A DNA stretch of 64,000 nucleotides, taken from Temnopleurus reevesii (lineage: Eukaryota > Echinodermata > Echinoidea > Temnopleuroida > Temnopleuridae). Below are positions 39,920 through 52,526 of this stretch, piece by piece. A program made the position numbers and the translations under genes. The notes below the pieces were generated by a model. The model had not been told where the DNA came from. It saw only the letters and a list, made by a program, of their open reading frames with translations, and ran no database searches. Where the stretch lies: contig BQKZ01000530.1 of NCBI GenBank assembly GCA_036244855.1, forward strand, positions 15,863 to 79,862, given 5' to 3'. How positions within the stretch are numbered: the first letter of the stretch is position 1; each line of letters opens with the position of its first letter.

Positions 39920-42241
39920 ACAAAAAAAGGAGGAAAGAGATTAGTATATTTCCCACTTTGGACTCAGATTCCAAGAAATTGCATCTACGAATACTAAATT
40001 TTTAAAGTTTTTTTTAGGTAGATCTCTCCCATTTGTTCGTTCGGCAGTTTTAGTCAAATAATCTGTCAGCATTTCAAGTTTTCGGCCCTTATTCATCATT
40101 CTGCAGAATTATGTTAAATATAGGAAAAGTTTAGATGAATTTCTTCAGCTTTTTGGACTCCCTAAAAATGCATATCTGCCTCCTTTAAAGGAGATAGACC
40201 ATAGTCCTTTTCGGTTGATTTGCTCCCTCTCATTGACACCCCTGATAAAGGCCCATTGGCGATATGTTTTCACAAGTAATTTATCATGTATGCTACTGCA
40301 GTAGAAAATGTTAGTGTTCAGAAAACATCCCTTTCATGATATCAGCTTCAAGATTCTATCTACCGCGTGCGGGAAGACCCCTCCCATAACCTTCCCTATT
40401 CGGTTTCATTGTCTACAACGCCCCTATTAAGGTATCTATGATTCTATCCTCAGATTGTATCTCTCATTCTCGATCTTTTATATATTTATATTATGGTCCT
40501 CATACCACGTTGCTTAATATGACACAAACACTATAGAAATGCCAATATCATTGTTTTTATTATAAAAGTTAAAATTATAAATTGTTCAGGAATTGATCAT
40601 ACTTCATGTCTATTCTTATTTCACAAACTATGCTAAAAACATATACATTTTAAAAGTATTTGATTGACCTCAAAAGGGGAGATGCAAAGAGCTCTAAAAT
40701 GTATACAGTATAATCAGTATTCCTTAATCACTATCTTGTCAACATTACTGTCACATGGGTGGACTCAAAATAAATTACACGATAAAAGTCAATTTACATG
40801 AATGTCTATATACAATTTACTTCAGAGTCAGGCATAAAAAAAGAAAAAAAATCACATTTTAAATGGTTAATGTAATATACGCGTGAAAGAAAAATAATTC
40901 CCAATCACAAAGTATATTTGGATAACCAACAACAATCAAGAAAGACAAGGATCCTGCTTTGATCCAAACAAGAAAACAATCTGTTAAATCCCGACATTAA
41001 ACAAAAAAAAACCTAAATTAAATACTCCCCTTGGATCACTGTTTCACTTTATCTCCCATATCGGCATAATTAAATGTTAGCTTCCAAAAAAAATCAGATC
41101 ATACAGATCACACAATCCCAAGCCTACAAATCCTATGAAAAAATCCTGTACTGATTTTTCATCATAGAAATAAACTTCATCTCATACCTCGTAACACTTC
41201 ATGAACCTACTTCAAAACTCTATACTCTCTGTGATGATAACTTACCTTCATATTACTCAATATCAATAATCCATTCCAAAATTCACCAACTCTAACATTT
41301 ACCAAATTCTAACCTAAAAACAAAATGCATTTTTGAAAATATAAATCCAAAATTACGTCTCATGAAGAACTGTTCATTCATTATCATTTAAATGTATGTC
41401 TCCATCTCCAAAATGTTCTCGACATCACTAATTGTTCAATAATTTCGATAATGTTCATTTCTCTCGCAAACTTATCTCTCTACCGGAACTTGAAATCACT
41501 CGGTGAAAAGATGCTTCAGAACAGGCGTGTCTCAACCGCCGAAACTCAATCCGTAGACAACTCGCTCCTCAAAATGGCATCACACGTCCGTGACATCGGA
41601 ATTAACCCGAACTCGGAGCCATCGACGACTTCTATAAGAAACAGGCATAAAATCAACTTGGCAAAACTCCTTCAAATCTGGCCTCAAACTGGTTTTTCAG
41701 ATGAAAATAATATTGGCTGCTCTCTATTTGCCAAAGTCACGAAGAAACAACGATCATGATATAGATTCAGAAAATAATTCTAAATCCAGTAACTAAATCG
41801 AGGCGGTGGGTAAATTGCTGCCTCAAAAATCAAACTCTTCTCGATGAAGTCTTAAATTGGTCTGCCCAGAAATCTACTGAGAAAGCCAACTCCCAATTTT
41901 GTAATTGACAAAAGGAATTTGAAACATCTAGTTTAAAGTAAGTAAGTAAGTAACTGAACATAAAAAGAAAATGACCTATTGAGATGCACTGCAATGTGAA
42001 CATACAAAAAGACCAGTACTCAGGCATATGCAAATGAGCTCAGTTATCGATGGCTAGGAATTTGAAACACTCTATAATCTATTACTTTGAAATTTAATTT
42101 AACATGTCTCCAAATGACCTAAAAGTGGTATTAAAATGTAAAATAAAAAAAGTGTAAAACAAACTTAGGTCATCTGGGAAAGTTTAGTGGGGTAATTGAA
42201 TAAAAATAAAATGAAATGTATTTTCACTGTGACAATTACAG
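37374..42241. other. Gene D intron 1, 4.9 kb
   Basis: Contains a diverged tandem repeat of about 63 bases at 39300-39430 built on TTTGCGAATG and TTGCGACC, a GA tract at 39881-39915 after a short C run, and otherwise A/T-rich sequence. The 102-residue frame at 41451-41759 shows no recognisable domain. Confidence 0.6.
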
Positions 42242-43418
42242 GGAGTGCCATTTGCAGATCCACCTCAGCGTTTTAAACCCCCAGTGGCGAAGGAAGCATG
42301 GGATGGGGTTCTTGATGTCACGGAGTTTAAGCCTGCATGCATTCAACCACCGGGCTTTCCAGTGAATTCGATGGATGAGGATTGACTCTACCTCAATGTG
42401 TATTCTCCAAGTCCCAAGGTAAATAAAAGAAAAATCACGACTTTATTACCTTGATAAAGCTTTAAAGGTTTCTCTTTTCTAATTCTACCTCGAGTTTCAC
42501 ATCTTCATTAGATTGTAACTCGAGTTTACCCTATCATTACAACAATGTTCTTGAATTTGCATCAAACCTTCAAATGATAAGGGTATTGGCTTCAATATAA
42601 ATGATGTGTTATCACCTAGACAATGATTATACTCCTTTTAGTTACGCGAATCGATATTGAAAGATTGACATTATAAACGCTCCCATAGTTTGCTGTAGAT
42701 CTGTTATCAAATCTCCACACTTTTTTGCGAAGTTTATCAACACTTCAAATGAAGAATCTTAACATTTCGTCTTTATAAACCAATGTCTGAGATCACTGGC
42801 CTACTTAAAGAAATTCGTTGACTAATCAAACTGGAAATAATCAGTGATCCCTATTGTCTGAAATTTCTCCGCAGCCAACCAAGGCAGCTGTTATGGTATG
42901 GATTCATGGTGGAGGATTCTTCACGGGTTCTGCCATGTCTTACGCGTATTACGGTGTTCCTTTAGCTGCTGTAGGGGATGTCATCGTCGTATCTATAAAT
43001 TATCGCTTAGGAGTCTTCTCCAAACTAACTACCGGTGAGTTTCATTCTATCGAATAGGGGAGTTTAAGCATGCCGTTCTCCAATTCAGAAGTGGGAAGGG
43101 GTGTCGTAGTAGGACACTGCCAATTCGACAGAGCATGTGCATAGGCATCAGAAATTGTAGAGTTTAAGCACTGTTTTCAGGGATAATTTATACAGCTTCC
43201 CTAATAATGCCGACAGTTCTAAAACCATTTAGAGTCATTTGCTTTCAATGAATATTACTTCATGCTGCTTAGATGCTAATTATCTCGAATGCATTTTGAA
43301 TTACACAGATGATGAGGAAGCACCAGGAAACATCGGAATGCTAGACCAAGTAGCAGCTCTTGAATGGATCAACAAAAATATTGAAGGTGAGTGATCATGT
43401 AAAACCACATTCGTGAGC

Positions 43419-43500
43419 ACCGATCCGTTGGCTTAATTACTAGACCACTCGCCATTCCACCGCGATGTTCCGGGTTCGATTCCCGATAGCATCATACCTG
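43419..43500 (+). mobile_element. SINE head in gene D intron 4
   Basis: GTTGGCTTAATTACTAGACC (box A-like) and CGGGTTCGATTCCCG (box B) spaced as in a tRNA head, followed by ATCATACCTGG and a T run. It starts 33 bases after the exon 4 donor. Body not delimited. Confidence 0.6.
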
Positions 43501-46500
43501 GTTTTTTTTTTAGTTGCATTGATTCCAATCGTTCCCTAATCAGGATGATATGCATTGGATTAGAGTTAGAATGAGAACAATGCAACATCTGAAAAAGTGA
43601 GAGCATACGTGACAAAAACACAGTACATTTAGCCTTACAAAAGCATTGAATCTATATTAGATTTTACCTCGTGCATGCAACTTTATTTCAAAAGTACATA
43701 AAGATATTTACTGTTTATACTACTGTTCGTATTTTGCCAAAAAAGAGAAAGAAATAAAAAACATGATCAATTATGAAGGTAATACTGTAATTACGTTAAG
43801 GTGATTCTCAGTTCATCTCAAAGTTATCGGTGGATCTGATATAGTTTAAAACAGTGATCAATTTTGTTGACGTCGAAATAACTGCATTATTCAATCTAAT
43901 ATTAGATAAGAATCATCTTTTAAAATACTTGTTTTCCCATTTTCGTCAAGCTTTTGGTGGTGACAAAGACAGGATTACACTCTTTGGAGAGAGAGCAGGC
44001 GGAGCATCTGTTGAGTTTCTTACTCTCTCTCCACTTAGCCGTAACTTATTCAACCAGACCATAATACAAGTAGGTTTTTGTTCTATTTTTTGGTTTGCTT
44101 TTGTTTCTTCGTTATTTCTTTGTGTATTAGAAGATCATTGAAAGGCAAACTCCTCTCCAAAAGCAAGGGCCTGCCACGAAAACTTTACCCGAGATTTGCT
44201 TGAGGTAATATAAGAATAGATTATGCAAACTGCATCTCATTATTGGTGGGGAAGCCACCTCTTATTTGATTAAGGGCCATTAGTAAAAACAATATGTAAT
44301 ATACATTTTTTACTGATTTGTTTGATTTTTTTATGTCAGTGCATGGTTCTTGTCTGGTTGTTGTAAGGTTGCATGAGGGTTGGATCCAGAAACATCATAC
44401 CAATTATTTCATGGAGACATTTTTCATACGAGTTATTCGTTTCTCACGATATATATAAGATACAATGTAGTTTATAACATGTTTACACGTTCATTTATTA
44501 CAGAGTGGGTCTTCCTTTCCGTTTTGGGCGCTCGACCAAAACCCACGTGAGGTGGAAGCTCAGAATGCGTTCAATCTTGGATCAAAACTAGGCTGTGACG
44601 TACAAACATCATCTGACCTGGTGTCATGCTTGGAGAGTATTCCTGCTCAGGAAATCTTTGAAGAATCGTTTAGTGTAAGTATCAAGTAGAGCAATATCTA
44701 GAACTCAGTCAAATGTGATCATCTGCCTAGAAATTGATATCAATGTTAGGTCTTAATAAATCGGTCATCTAAAAACAATGCATACAAATTAATCATAAGG
44801 GACCGATAACAAATTGTATTTTCCTGTCATTCAACAGAAAATTGAGAAAGAGGAGATTCCGTCGAAGTTGCTGATCGCACGGATCCCCATCAGCGGTAGG
44901 GATCGTCATATCTCTGTGACTTTGAAAATTTATTACTTTTGGACGGGTTGTTTGATTTTGCTCAATTTTTCACAGTTTGTTCATCTGATTTTCCTTCAAT
45001 CAATGAGAACACGATAAAACCAGAGGTTGATTCCCCTTTAACCTATTACTTCCTTCTGTAGACCTACGTACTTTGTCCTGTGTCTGTTGATGGCCACTTC
45101 CTGCTCGACACGCCATCTAACTTGTACAAGAATGGTGACTTTAAGCATTGCCCAATGCTGACAGGGACTAATCGGGATGAGGGTTTTCTTCTAATACCTC
45201 CAACGCTTCCACCGAGTGGATATGATGATCTTGGAAGACCACTGCTACCAACAGTAAACCAGACAGGAGTCGAGGATCTCATCAAATCTACTGCAATCGT
45301 TTTTGGTAACGCCCGTCATGCTACAATGGTTTTATACTGACTGTAACAATAACTTCATGTTTCAAGGAACCATCGATTTGATATAGAAATTGTAGGAGGA
45401 TATAAACGATAATGATGCTATGTGAATCAAACGCAAACTTTCTGTTGTTCGCAGTAATATAAACAGTAATTGCTTCCCAAGATCACCTGATTATGATATG
45501 CGTTAAATCTTTGGTGGTGAAATATGATACACTGAGATGTCTTTGAAGCCTCGAAGACTATTTCCTAGATTTCAGTACAAATTGATACCATATTGCACTG
45601 TAAGTATACTCTTAAGTAGGAGCAATACTCGATCGTTTCCTTTCCTTGATGAATATTTCAAGGAGTCTTGAAATATCTAGAGTCCACGGAAAAACAAGTT
45701 AACTTTTTTTATTTGCAGGAATCACAGATGATATCTTATTGGACGCCATTCTACAGGAGTACATTGACTGGTCTATCGCAGAGGACCCTACTGCCAATCT
45801 CATTTTGTCATTCAATGAGTTTGCGGGGGACAATGTATTCGCTTGCCCATCAGATGTGGTAACGAGAGCACATGCACGTGTGGGTGATCCAGTCTTCAAG
45901 TATTTCATGACACACGTTCCGTCGAGGTATGGCCATTGTATAATGTGTTTCGATGATTTGAATTTCTTTACCCCGTGCTTATTCCAGCAAATCAATTACG
46001 ATACTTTGTTAGCACTGGATCGGACATACTTATCAAATATTACCAAATAATCATTATCATCATTTTGATTATCAGTGTTATCATTACCATTATCATTTTC
46101 GGGGTGTTGTTCAAAATCAACTGCAAATCAACTGCAACTTTGCACAGTGTAACGCATATTTTCATTCGCACACGGTATGCGCATTTAATAGGACTCGCAT
46201 GAAACAATGATTGTGAAGTAATTGTATGTTCCGATCAACTGCAACTTTCGATCAATTGCAACTATTGAACAATACCCCCTTTAGTGTTACCATTATTAGT
46301 TATACATATAAAAGTAATATGTATCATATTTAATATGACGGTTTTCCAAGATCCATCGAATCACATCATGATTTCCTTTCGGTATCAGGAGTGTTTTTGA
46401 AGCTGTTGGTGGTCAAGCATGGATCGGAGCAGGTCATGGAGAGGATCTTCTCTTTGTATTTGGATTACCTTTCATCATCGATCACATTCCTGAATCTGAA

Positions 46501-48036
46501 CTACCTCTACCTACTGGATTCCAACTGACGGATGAGGAGAAGGCCTTGTCAGCAAGCCTCATGACATATTGGACAAACTTTGCTAAATATGGGTGAGATG
46601 AATCTACAAGTGGAAAAAGATTGTATTCAAATATTAATCTTTCATTTAATGAGTGACCACATGGTACCTAGACACATAATTATTTGAATATACACAGGGG
46701 GTAGGGGATGGCAGCTTCTCGTTTCAAACTGTATTTCCCATCGTACCCAAAAACTTATTAATTTTATCCGGAATTAAAGCAATCCCCAACTGTCACTGAT
46801 TACTAGGGTAGAAAAAGATTTGCGACTAAAGACGCATCATCAGCTCGATTGTTTTAAAAACATTCATTTTGTGGCAAAGTATTCTCAGTCCAAAATATGC
46901 GTAATTCGAATAGAAATGATCAAATTCTTTCTTTCGGATTAAATTTACGTTTTTTATTGCTGAATATAAATCATTACTATAAATGCACACCACATTTTAA
47001 CGCAGGTAATGTGTAAAATATTAACGTCAACATGTCCTTCTTAAAGTTGCAAAATTCAGAGTCTATGAGGTTTAATCGTGATAATGCCAATGTTTTGTTT
47101 TTATTTAGATTCTATCTTTATGAACAGTTCCCAGAGACTATTCGAGAATAAGTAAATTCATCATCCTCGAATAATGGTTTTCTTTGTAATTGCTTTCAGA
47201 GATCCGAGTAAATCAAGTTCTGATGCAGAGCCGGGTGTTGGTCAGGATAGTTGGCCTGCTTATACGATTCCTGAGTTATATTACAAAGAGATATCACTAG
47301 CTCTTGGACAGGGACGTGCACTGAAAGCAAGACAGTGTCACTTCTGGAATGACTTTGTGCCGAGAATGCAACGTTTCATTGGTAAGGCTAGCTGTATAAA
47401 TTATGATCACAGAATGATTAGTTCTTAACACACATACGAACACACACACTCAAGTAATTGCCCTTTTGAATATAGCATTGCTTTATACCACAAAATCTGG
47501 TTATCATTTTTTATGCGCGAGTGCTTGAGCACTTATCAAATGTGTAATGGCACATTTCGAAGGTCACATTGATTTTGCTCTAGGATGAAGATCGAACAGC
47601 AAAGAACACATTTTTGTTTCATATTTCAATTGCTCGTTTTGTTTCATTGTCAACGACCCGAATCTATTACATCATGACTGGAATTCACAGTCTATTTCGA
47701 CTAGTTTTGAAAGTACAATTTTCCATCGCTTCCTAAAATTAGATTTGCATTCCAGTCTCGATAGATGTTAGAAAATGACAAGACAGTCTATAACGCTCAA
47801 CATTAGATTTTAAAAACAAAATTGTATACAGTAGTAGTGTTATAATTCATATTCGTTATGGATACTTATCTATGTATGGACATTACAAAAGCACGATTCT
47901 GGTTTTCTTCTTTTTATCAGCCTCTCAAGATAGCGTTGATCAAGAATGGAAAGACGACTACTCGGACTGGCAAGAACAGCTAGCTGATTGGCAGGTGGCA
48001 TTTGACAAGTATAAGGATTCCAACACCTGTAACTAA

Positions 48037-49770
48037 ACTCTGAAGATTTCGAATTGGTGTGATTAATGCGTAGCAATTAAAGATGATATATTAGGATCAA
48101 ATTTTTTGAATATGTGAATGATACTTCTACAGTATCTACAATCTAGGTCGAGTTCTGTCAAAGCATAATTGAAGAAATTATCATACCAGTGGAAACAAAG
48201 GTTTTTTTTCGGATGAAATATGTTTTTATCTGCCCCAAGAGTTATGGCGCAAATTAACTCATTATATGACATGGTATAATCTATGAATACTCCATAAGGA
48301 TATCAGGGCAGAACTTGGCAACAGACTGATTACACACTTGTTGAAATACATCCAACTGAAGCTGATATTTTTCTAGGCTGGTTAAAATCTTCTTCTGCTT
48401 TCTGCCATTTTATTAGGATTGTTGTAATTATACCTGAATTCTTTAAAATGTTAAATATAAAATATTTGGTAGTTGTAGATAGTCTGAAAGCAGGTATCGT
48501 TTGGTTTGTTTCTTTGAATGATTAGCTCCGTTTCATTTTAACACATTATATGTAGGATTAATTATGATGAGAAATAAAAATGAACGATATTCATCAATAA
48601 ACTCAATCATCATGATATAAATTAGTTGTTATGAGCTTGCATTCTTGTTTAGGTAAGTCAAATTCAATTGTAAATACAATGATCTTGTCTATAATCGGGT
48701 TAAAAGAATTTTAAACAGAGAAATAAAGATTTTTTTTAATTTAAATATTCACGCAAGAAGGAGAAGAAAGAAGAATCAAACTGAAACAAACCGTGACCAA
48801 CACGAATGAAAGGATGTGGCTTAGTCTAGAATCTTCAGCACTGCATCCAAAAGCAATTTTGACTGTCCAGCAGCGAGGTGGACGATTCACACCACGAGGC
48901 CCATACGTCAGATTTGTAATTCCGTCTTATCTTGGTGTCTTATAGTTTGTTTTATCTCTATTAGATATGAAAGTGTTAATACTCTCCTAATTTGGCATGC
49001 TATAAACTCTATACTTCTCTGTCCCATCTTAGACAAGCAGTCAAAATTAATGTTCATTCTCTTCTAAAACCCGGTCAATGACCGGTGAAAAGCTGATTGT
49101 AACCCGTGCGCAACTTAACATCACTTCGACTACTACACGCTTGCTAATTAATTTTCTTAATTAAAACATTTTCAATCGATTCATCAAACTAATATAGTGT
49201 CGCAGGTAAACTGAAAGGCTCCTTTTGAAAGTCTGTTTTGATATTTTGCACAGACAGTCATTGATCAAGAAGAGGAAATGCTATCATCGGGGGGAAAGGA
49301 TAGCTAGGATGTGCCATAAATATCTGTTGAAAAAAAAAAATACATTAGAAAAAATAAACCGAAAGATACGGCGCTTTTCAGAATAAAAATTATCTCTTTT
49401 GCCCACAATACATAACACGCTGTCAATTAGTGTCACGCAGAAAAAAAGGATTCAGGGATATTACTTTCAAAATACCAATACGTGACTTTACCACAGTTTT
49501 GCTTGTTACAATCGCTATTATATCGGATAATCTATTTTTATACGCCAAGTGATTTTGCGTTGTGTATAATAATTTGCAAACCACTTCCGTAATCGATAGA
49601 ATAGCTGCATGCTTAGCGATTGAAACAACGGTAAAGGTACGTATTTTGAGAAAGGATTAAGGATTATACTTTAGATAACACAGCTTCCAGAATACCGCCA
49701 CTGGATTGCATTATAACGGAGCAAAATATGATTCTAAATTTTCCTGAAAAAAAACACATTTAATATCATG
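48037..49770. other. Intergenic D-E, first part
   Basis: Contains the gene D 3' region, with AATAAA at 48573-48578 and again near 48595. The remainder is A/T-rich without recognisable genes. Confidence 0.55.
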
Positions 49771-49922
49771 AAAAAAAAAATTGAGCCACGGGGTGGGGGC
49801 TGAACTAAAATTTGGCACCTCCTCCCCTGAGCTGGGCTGACAAGCAAAACAAAAAAGAAATCACCAAATTTGGTGCCTCCTTTCAGCGAATTTTGAGCCC
49901 TTTTAACATCAGATCCTGCCCT

Positions 49923-49957
49923 CCCCCCCCCCCCCCCCCCCCCCCCCGGGGGGGGGG
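49923..49957. repeat. C run followed by G run
   Basis: 25 C followed directly by 10 G. It is flanked by two inverted AATTTGG-x-x-CC motifs (AATTTGGCACCTCC near 49809 and CCAAATTTGGTGCC near 49863). The frames across it are homopolymer artefacts. Confidence 0.9.
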
Positions 49958-50199
49958 AGCTAACGCCCCCATAGCCACCCCCACGGTGCGCACATGCCCT
50001 GTAGATCACCGCCCTCCTACCTATCCTTATATGAGTCAAGATCATGACTGGGCATATACATGTGTGCGTCAGTTAGCTTCCGTCAAAGGAGCGTTCGACT
50101 AATGCCTGCTCAGCGTACACCGAGCATGTCAAAATCTTTTAAAACGATCGGCATGATACGCTGAAATTTTGAGCATACCAACAATTTTCCGCGTTTTTA

Positions 50200-50525
50200 T
50201 GAAATCTCTGCGTCTGGCAAACGTCCAACGCACGATGCCCACCGTCAAAAAAAGCCAAAAAACGCTGGACAGGCGCTGGTTAAAAACGAATAGGTGTGAG
50301 TCAAATTTTCGAACTTGTGCGTTTATTCACCAATCGAAAAAAAATCCCCATAACGCCGGTCTGACGCTCGTCGTATGCTGGTCTGACGGCACTCTGACGG
50401 TCCTCAGACGATCGTTATACGTCGAAAAGAATACATGTAACGCAGGCTTTCCTGCGTCTGACCACCGTATAGGGAGCGTTTTTTTATAACTTTAAATACA
50501 CTGACGCAGGCTAAAAACGCAAACA
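50200..50525. mobile_element. MITE relic, GACTCACACC family
   Basis: Contains AATAGGTGTGAGTC near 50290 and TGACGCAGGCTAAAAACGC near 50502, both matching ends of the family at 13161. The order is disturbed and borders are unclear, so this may be two nested fragments. Confidence 0.5.
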
Positions 50526-51081
50526 ATCAACCCGCAATACTCGCCAATTCGCACCCATTTAACGGGCACGTATTCACGAAACAGACGAGCATGAATAGCT
50601 AATTAGGCAATGCACCCTTGTGTTCGATCCCTTATTATTCCGTCGCATATATATAAAACCTTTGTAACAGGAACATTTTCTAGCAGTTGAAAGTCCAATC
50701 TTTCTCTGGATTTGATTTTTTTTATGATAAAGTGATATAAATTCATCATTTATGGCATAACATTATTCACTTCAGAACAGAAACGAACTAAAATATTCAG
50801 GGATGATAAATCCCCTAATTTCTCACTTGACTCTCACTATTTTTTATTCGAAAAATACCTGCAACTAATAGAGTGTCGATATGTGAAGAAGATTTGTAAT
50901 TTCATATTATGCACGGGTCAGGATCACGGAATTTTGTCGACAAGTCAGAGATCGCCTCACCTCATTTTGATATCGGCGCTCTGATTGGCTAATGCCGCGA
51001 TTTGACTACAGAAATCGTATCGCCCGGGTGATGACGTCAATCCGGTTCCAAGCAATCGCGAACGCAGTAGCTTCATAGACT

Positions 51082-51144
51082 CTTATGGGTCTACCATAGG
51101 AGGCGGTGGAGAGCGCGCGTCGTCTCCTATGGTAGACCCATAAG
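51082..51144. repeat. Perfect 21-bp inverted repeat with 21-nt loop
   Basis: CTTATGGGTCTACCATAGGA plus G (51082-51102) is exactly complementary to 51124-51144. The loop is G/C-rich. Pairing extends with one mismatch and one G-T pair for about four more bases outward. The size fits a small RNA precursor or the core of a foldback element. Confidence 0.85.
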
Positions 51145-52317
51145 TGTTTTACCATCGAGACACACGGAATTTCGGGTCAACTCCTGGTAAAGTGTCATAC
51201 TTCCAACCCTTCAAAATCACTTTAAACCCTCGCGACTCTAACTTTTTTCTTGATTGTTTATCTTCCACACTCATCCTCCTTTGAAATTTGAAGACAAAAA
51301 TAAAATTCAGTTTTTGCACGGGTCAGGATGACGAAAAAAAATCTTATGTTAAAAAATTCGACTGCCGAAGGGTCGAAAATTCATAAATCTTAATGGCTTT
51401 AAAATACACTTAACGGAGACAGAAATTACCTAATTTTTTTTATCAGTCGACAGGAAAATTATCAGAGAACAATTCACCAATGCATTCTTCTGATGAAAGT
51501 GCGCATTCGCCGATTATAGACTCATTTCATAGGTGTATGTCAAATAACAGGAAAATATTGCGTTTGACGAGGTGGTGACTGTACCACATGTGAGCTGTAG
51601 AGGGCCGGAATAAGATGGATCAATCATGCTCATTATCCATTGTTATCAAAAAGCACTGCCGGTAGACTGCAAAGGTGTGACGCAGGATTAATGTTGAGAC
51701 TTTTCTGAAGCAGCGCGTACAGTGTGGTCGTTCAACGTTGCATAACGTTGAACGACTTCATGCGACCTGTCGCACACCTCTGGCATAAATCACGTTGGAT
51801 TATATCCAGCCTTACGACTGGTATCTATTTGTCGCTGGCACTTTGGCGACAGTTACACGACTTCTACTTGACTTATTACGACCATCATTGGATGTGAAGT
51901 GGTGCAACAGCAACGGTCGTATGCAAATAGCTCGATCGTTCGTACGATCGAATTTGATTGAATTGATTGTTTAGTTGAGACTAGTAAAACGACCACTCCG
52001 AAATCGTGCTATCAACATCTGTTGCTATAAGAGACCTCGAATTCTCTTCATGTTTCTTTCACCTAATAATTCTGAGTCTTCTTTTTGCGAATTTCAGATA
52101 AATACCTACGCATTGAAAAATTATTCATAGAATGTCGCAAGAGGGAGACCGATTGATAAACGAAGATTGGTAAACACAAAACTTGGCCGGCGCCCGTTTT
52201 TGTTGGTATCGTTCTGACTCTATGTTGTGTTTTTGTGTTAAAAGTATCATTATTATATATTAGATTTACAGGAGCGGGCAAACTCTAAAATCAGTTGGCA
52301 TCAATGTAAGAAGACGG

Positions 52318-52526
52318 GACAAAGGATTTTGGACAAAACAAGCAAATTTATTCATACATTCACAATAGCTTGATACACACAAAAAAAGAAAGTACCCTCA
52401 CTACACATTGTGTGACTCATGTTTGACATCTTTCAGCAGAACAAAAGGGAGGAAATTTTCATTTGTGTGTTTCTAGCTATTGTGAATGCTTGAATGAACT
52501 TGTTTATTTTGTCCAAAACCCTTGTC
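52318..52526. mobile_element. MITE of 209 bp with about 53-bp inverted repeats
   Basis: The left end GACAAAGGATTTTGGACAAA runs to CATTCACAATAGCT; the right end AGCTATTGTGAATG runs to TTTGTCCAAAACCCTTGTC. The arms match at most positions. The interior is not coding. Confidence 0.8.

Larger units (their letters stand above)
37215..48036 (+). pseudogene. Gene D: cholinesterase-like gene with in-frame TGA and catalytic Ser replaced by Arg
   Basis: Exons: 37215-37373, 42242-42418, 42875-43034, 43309-43386, 43951-44069, 44504-44674, 45062-45305, 45719-45926, 46389-46592, 47200-47381, 47921-48036. Apart from one codon the frame is open for 606 codons and every border is GT-AG. The signal peptide is about residues 1-18. 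Two defects: TGA at 42383-42385 exactly where the others have the second Cys of the first disulfide (DEDCLYLN), and AGA (Arg, 43992-43994) in place of the nucleophile Ser, giving GERAGG. The oxyanion HGGGF, Glu (45179-45181), His (46435-46437) and a full T-peptide-like tail with three Trp and Cys remain. Exon 7 is split by an extra phase-1 intron (45306-45718). It could be a young pseudogene or, if TGA is an error, a non-catalytic cholinesterase-like protein. Intron 1 is 4.9 kb. AATAAA at 48573 may end the transcript. Confidence 0.88.

Noticed and set aside
41451..41759. 102-residue frame inside gene D intron 1
   Set aside because: No recognisable domain, no splice or promoter support.
42383..42385. 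Gene D as a selenoprotein
   Set aside because: The TGA sits at a structural disulfide, not a redox site; the same gene has lost its catalytic Ser, and I could not identify a SECIS by eye. Kept only as a point to test.
49734..50102. Frames rich in Pro or Gly around 49920
   Set aside because: Caused by the C25-G10 homopolymer pair.
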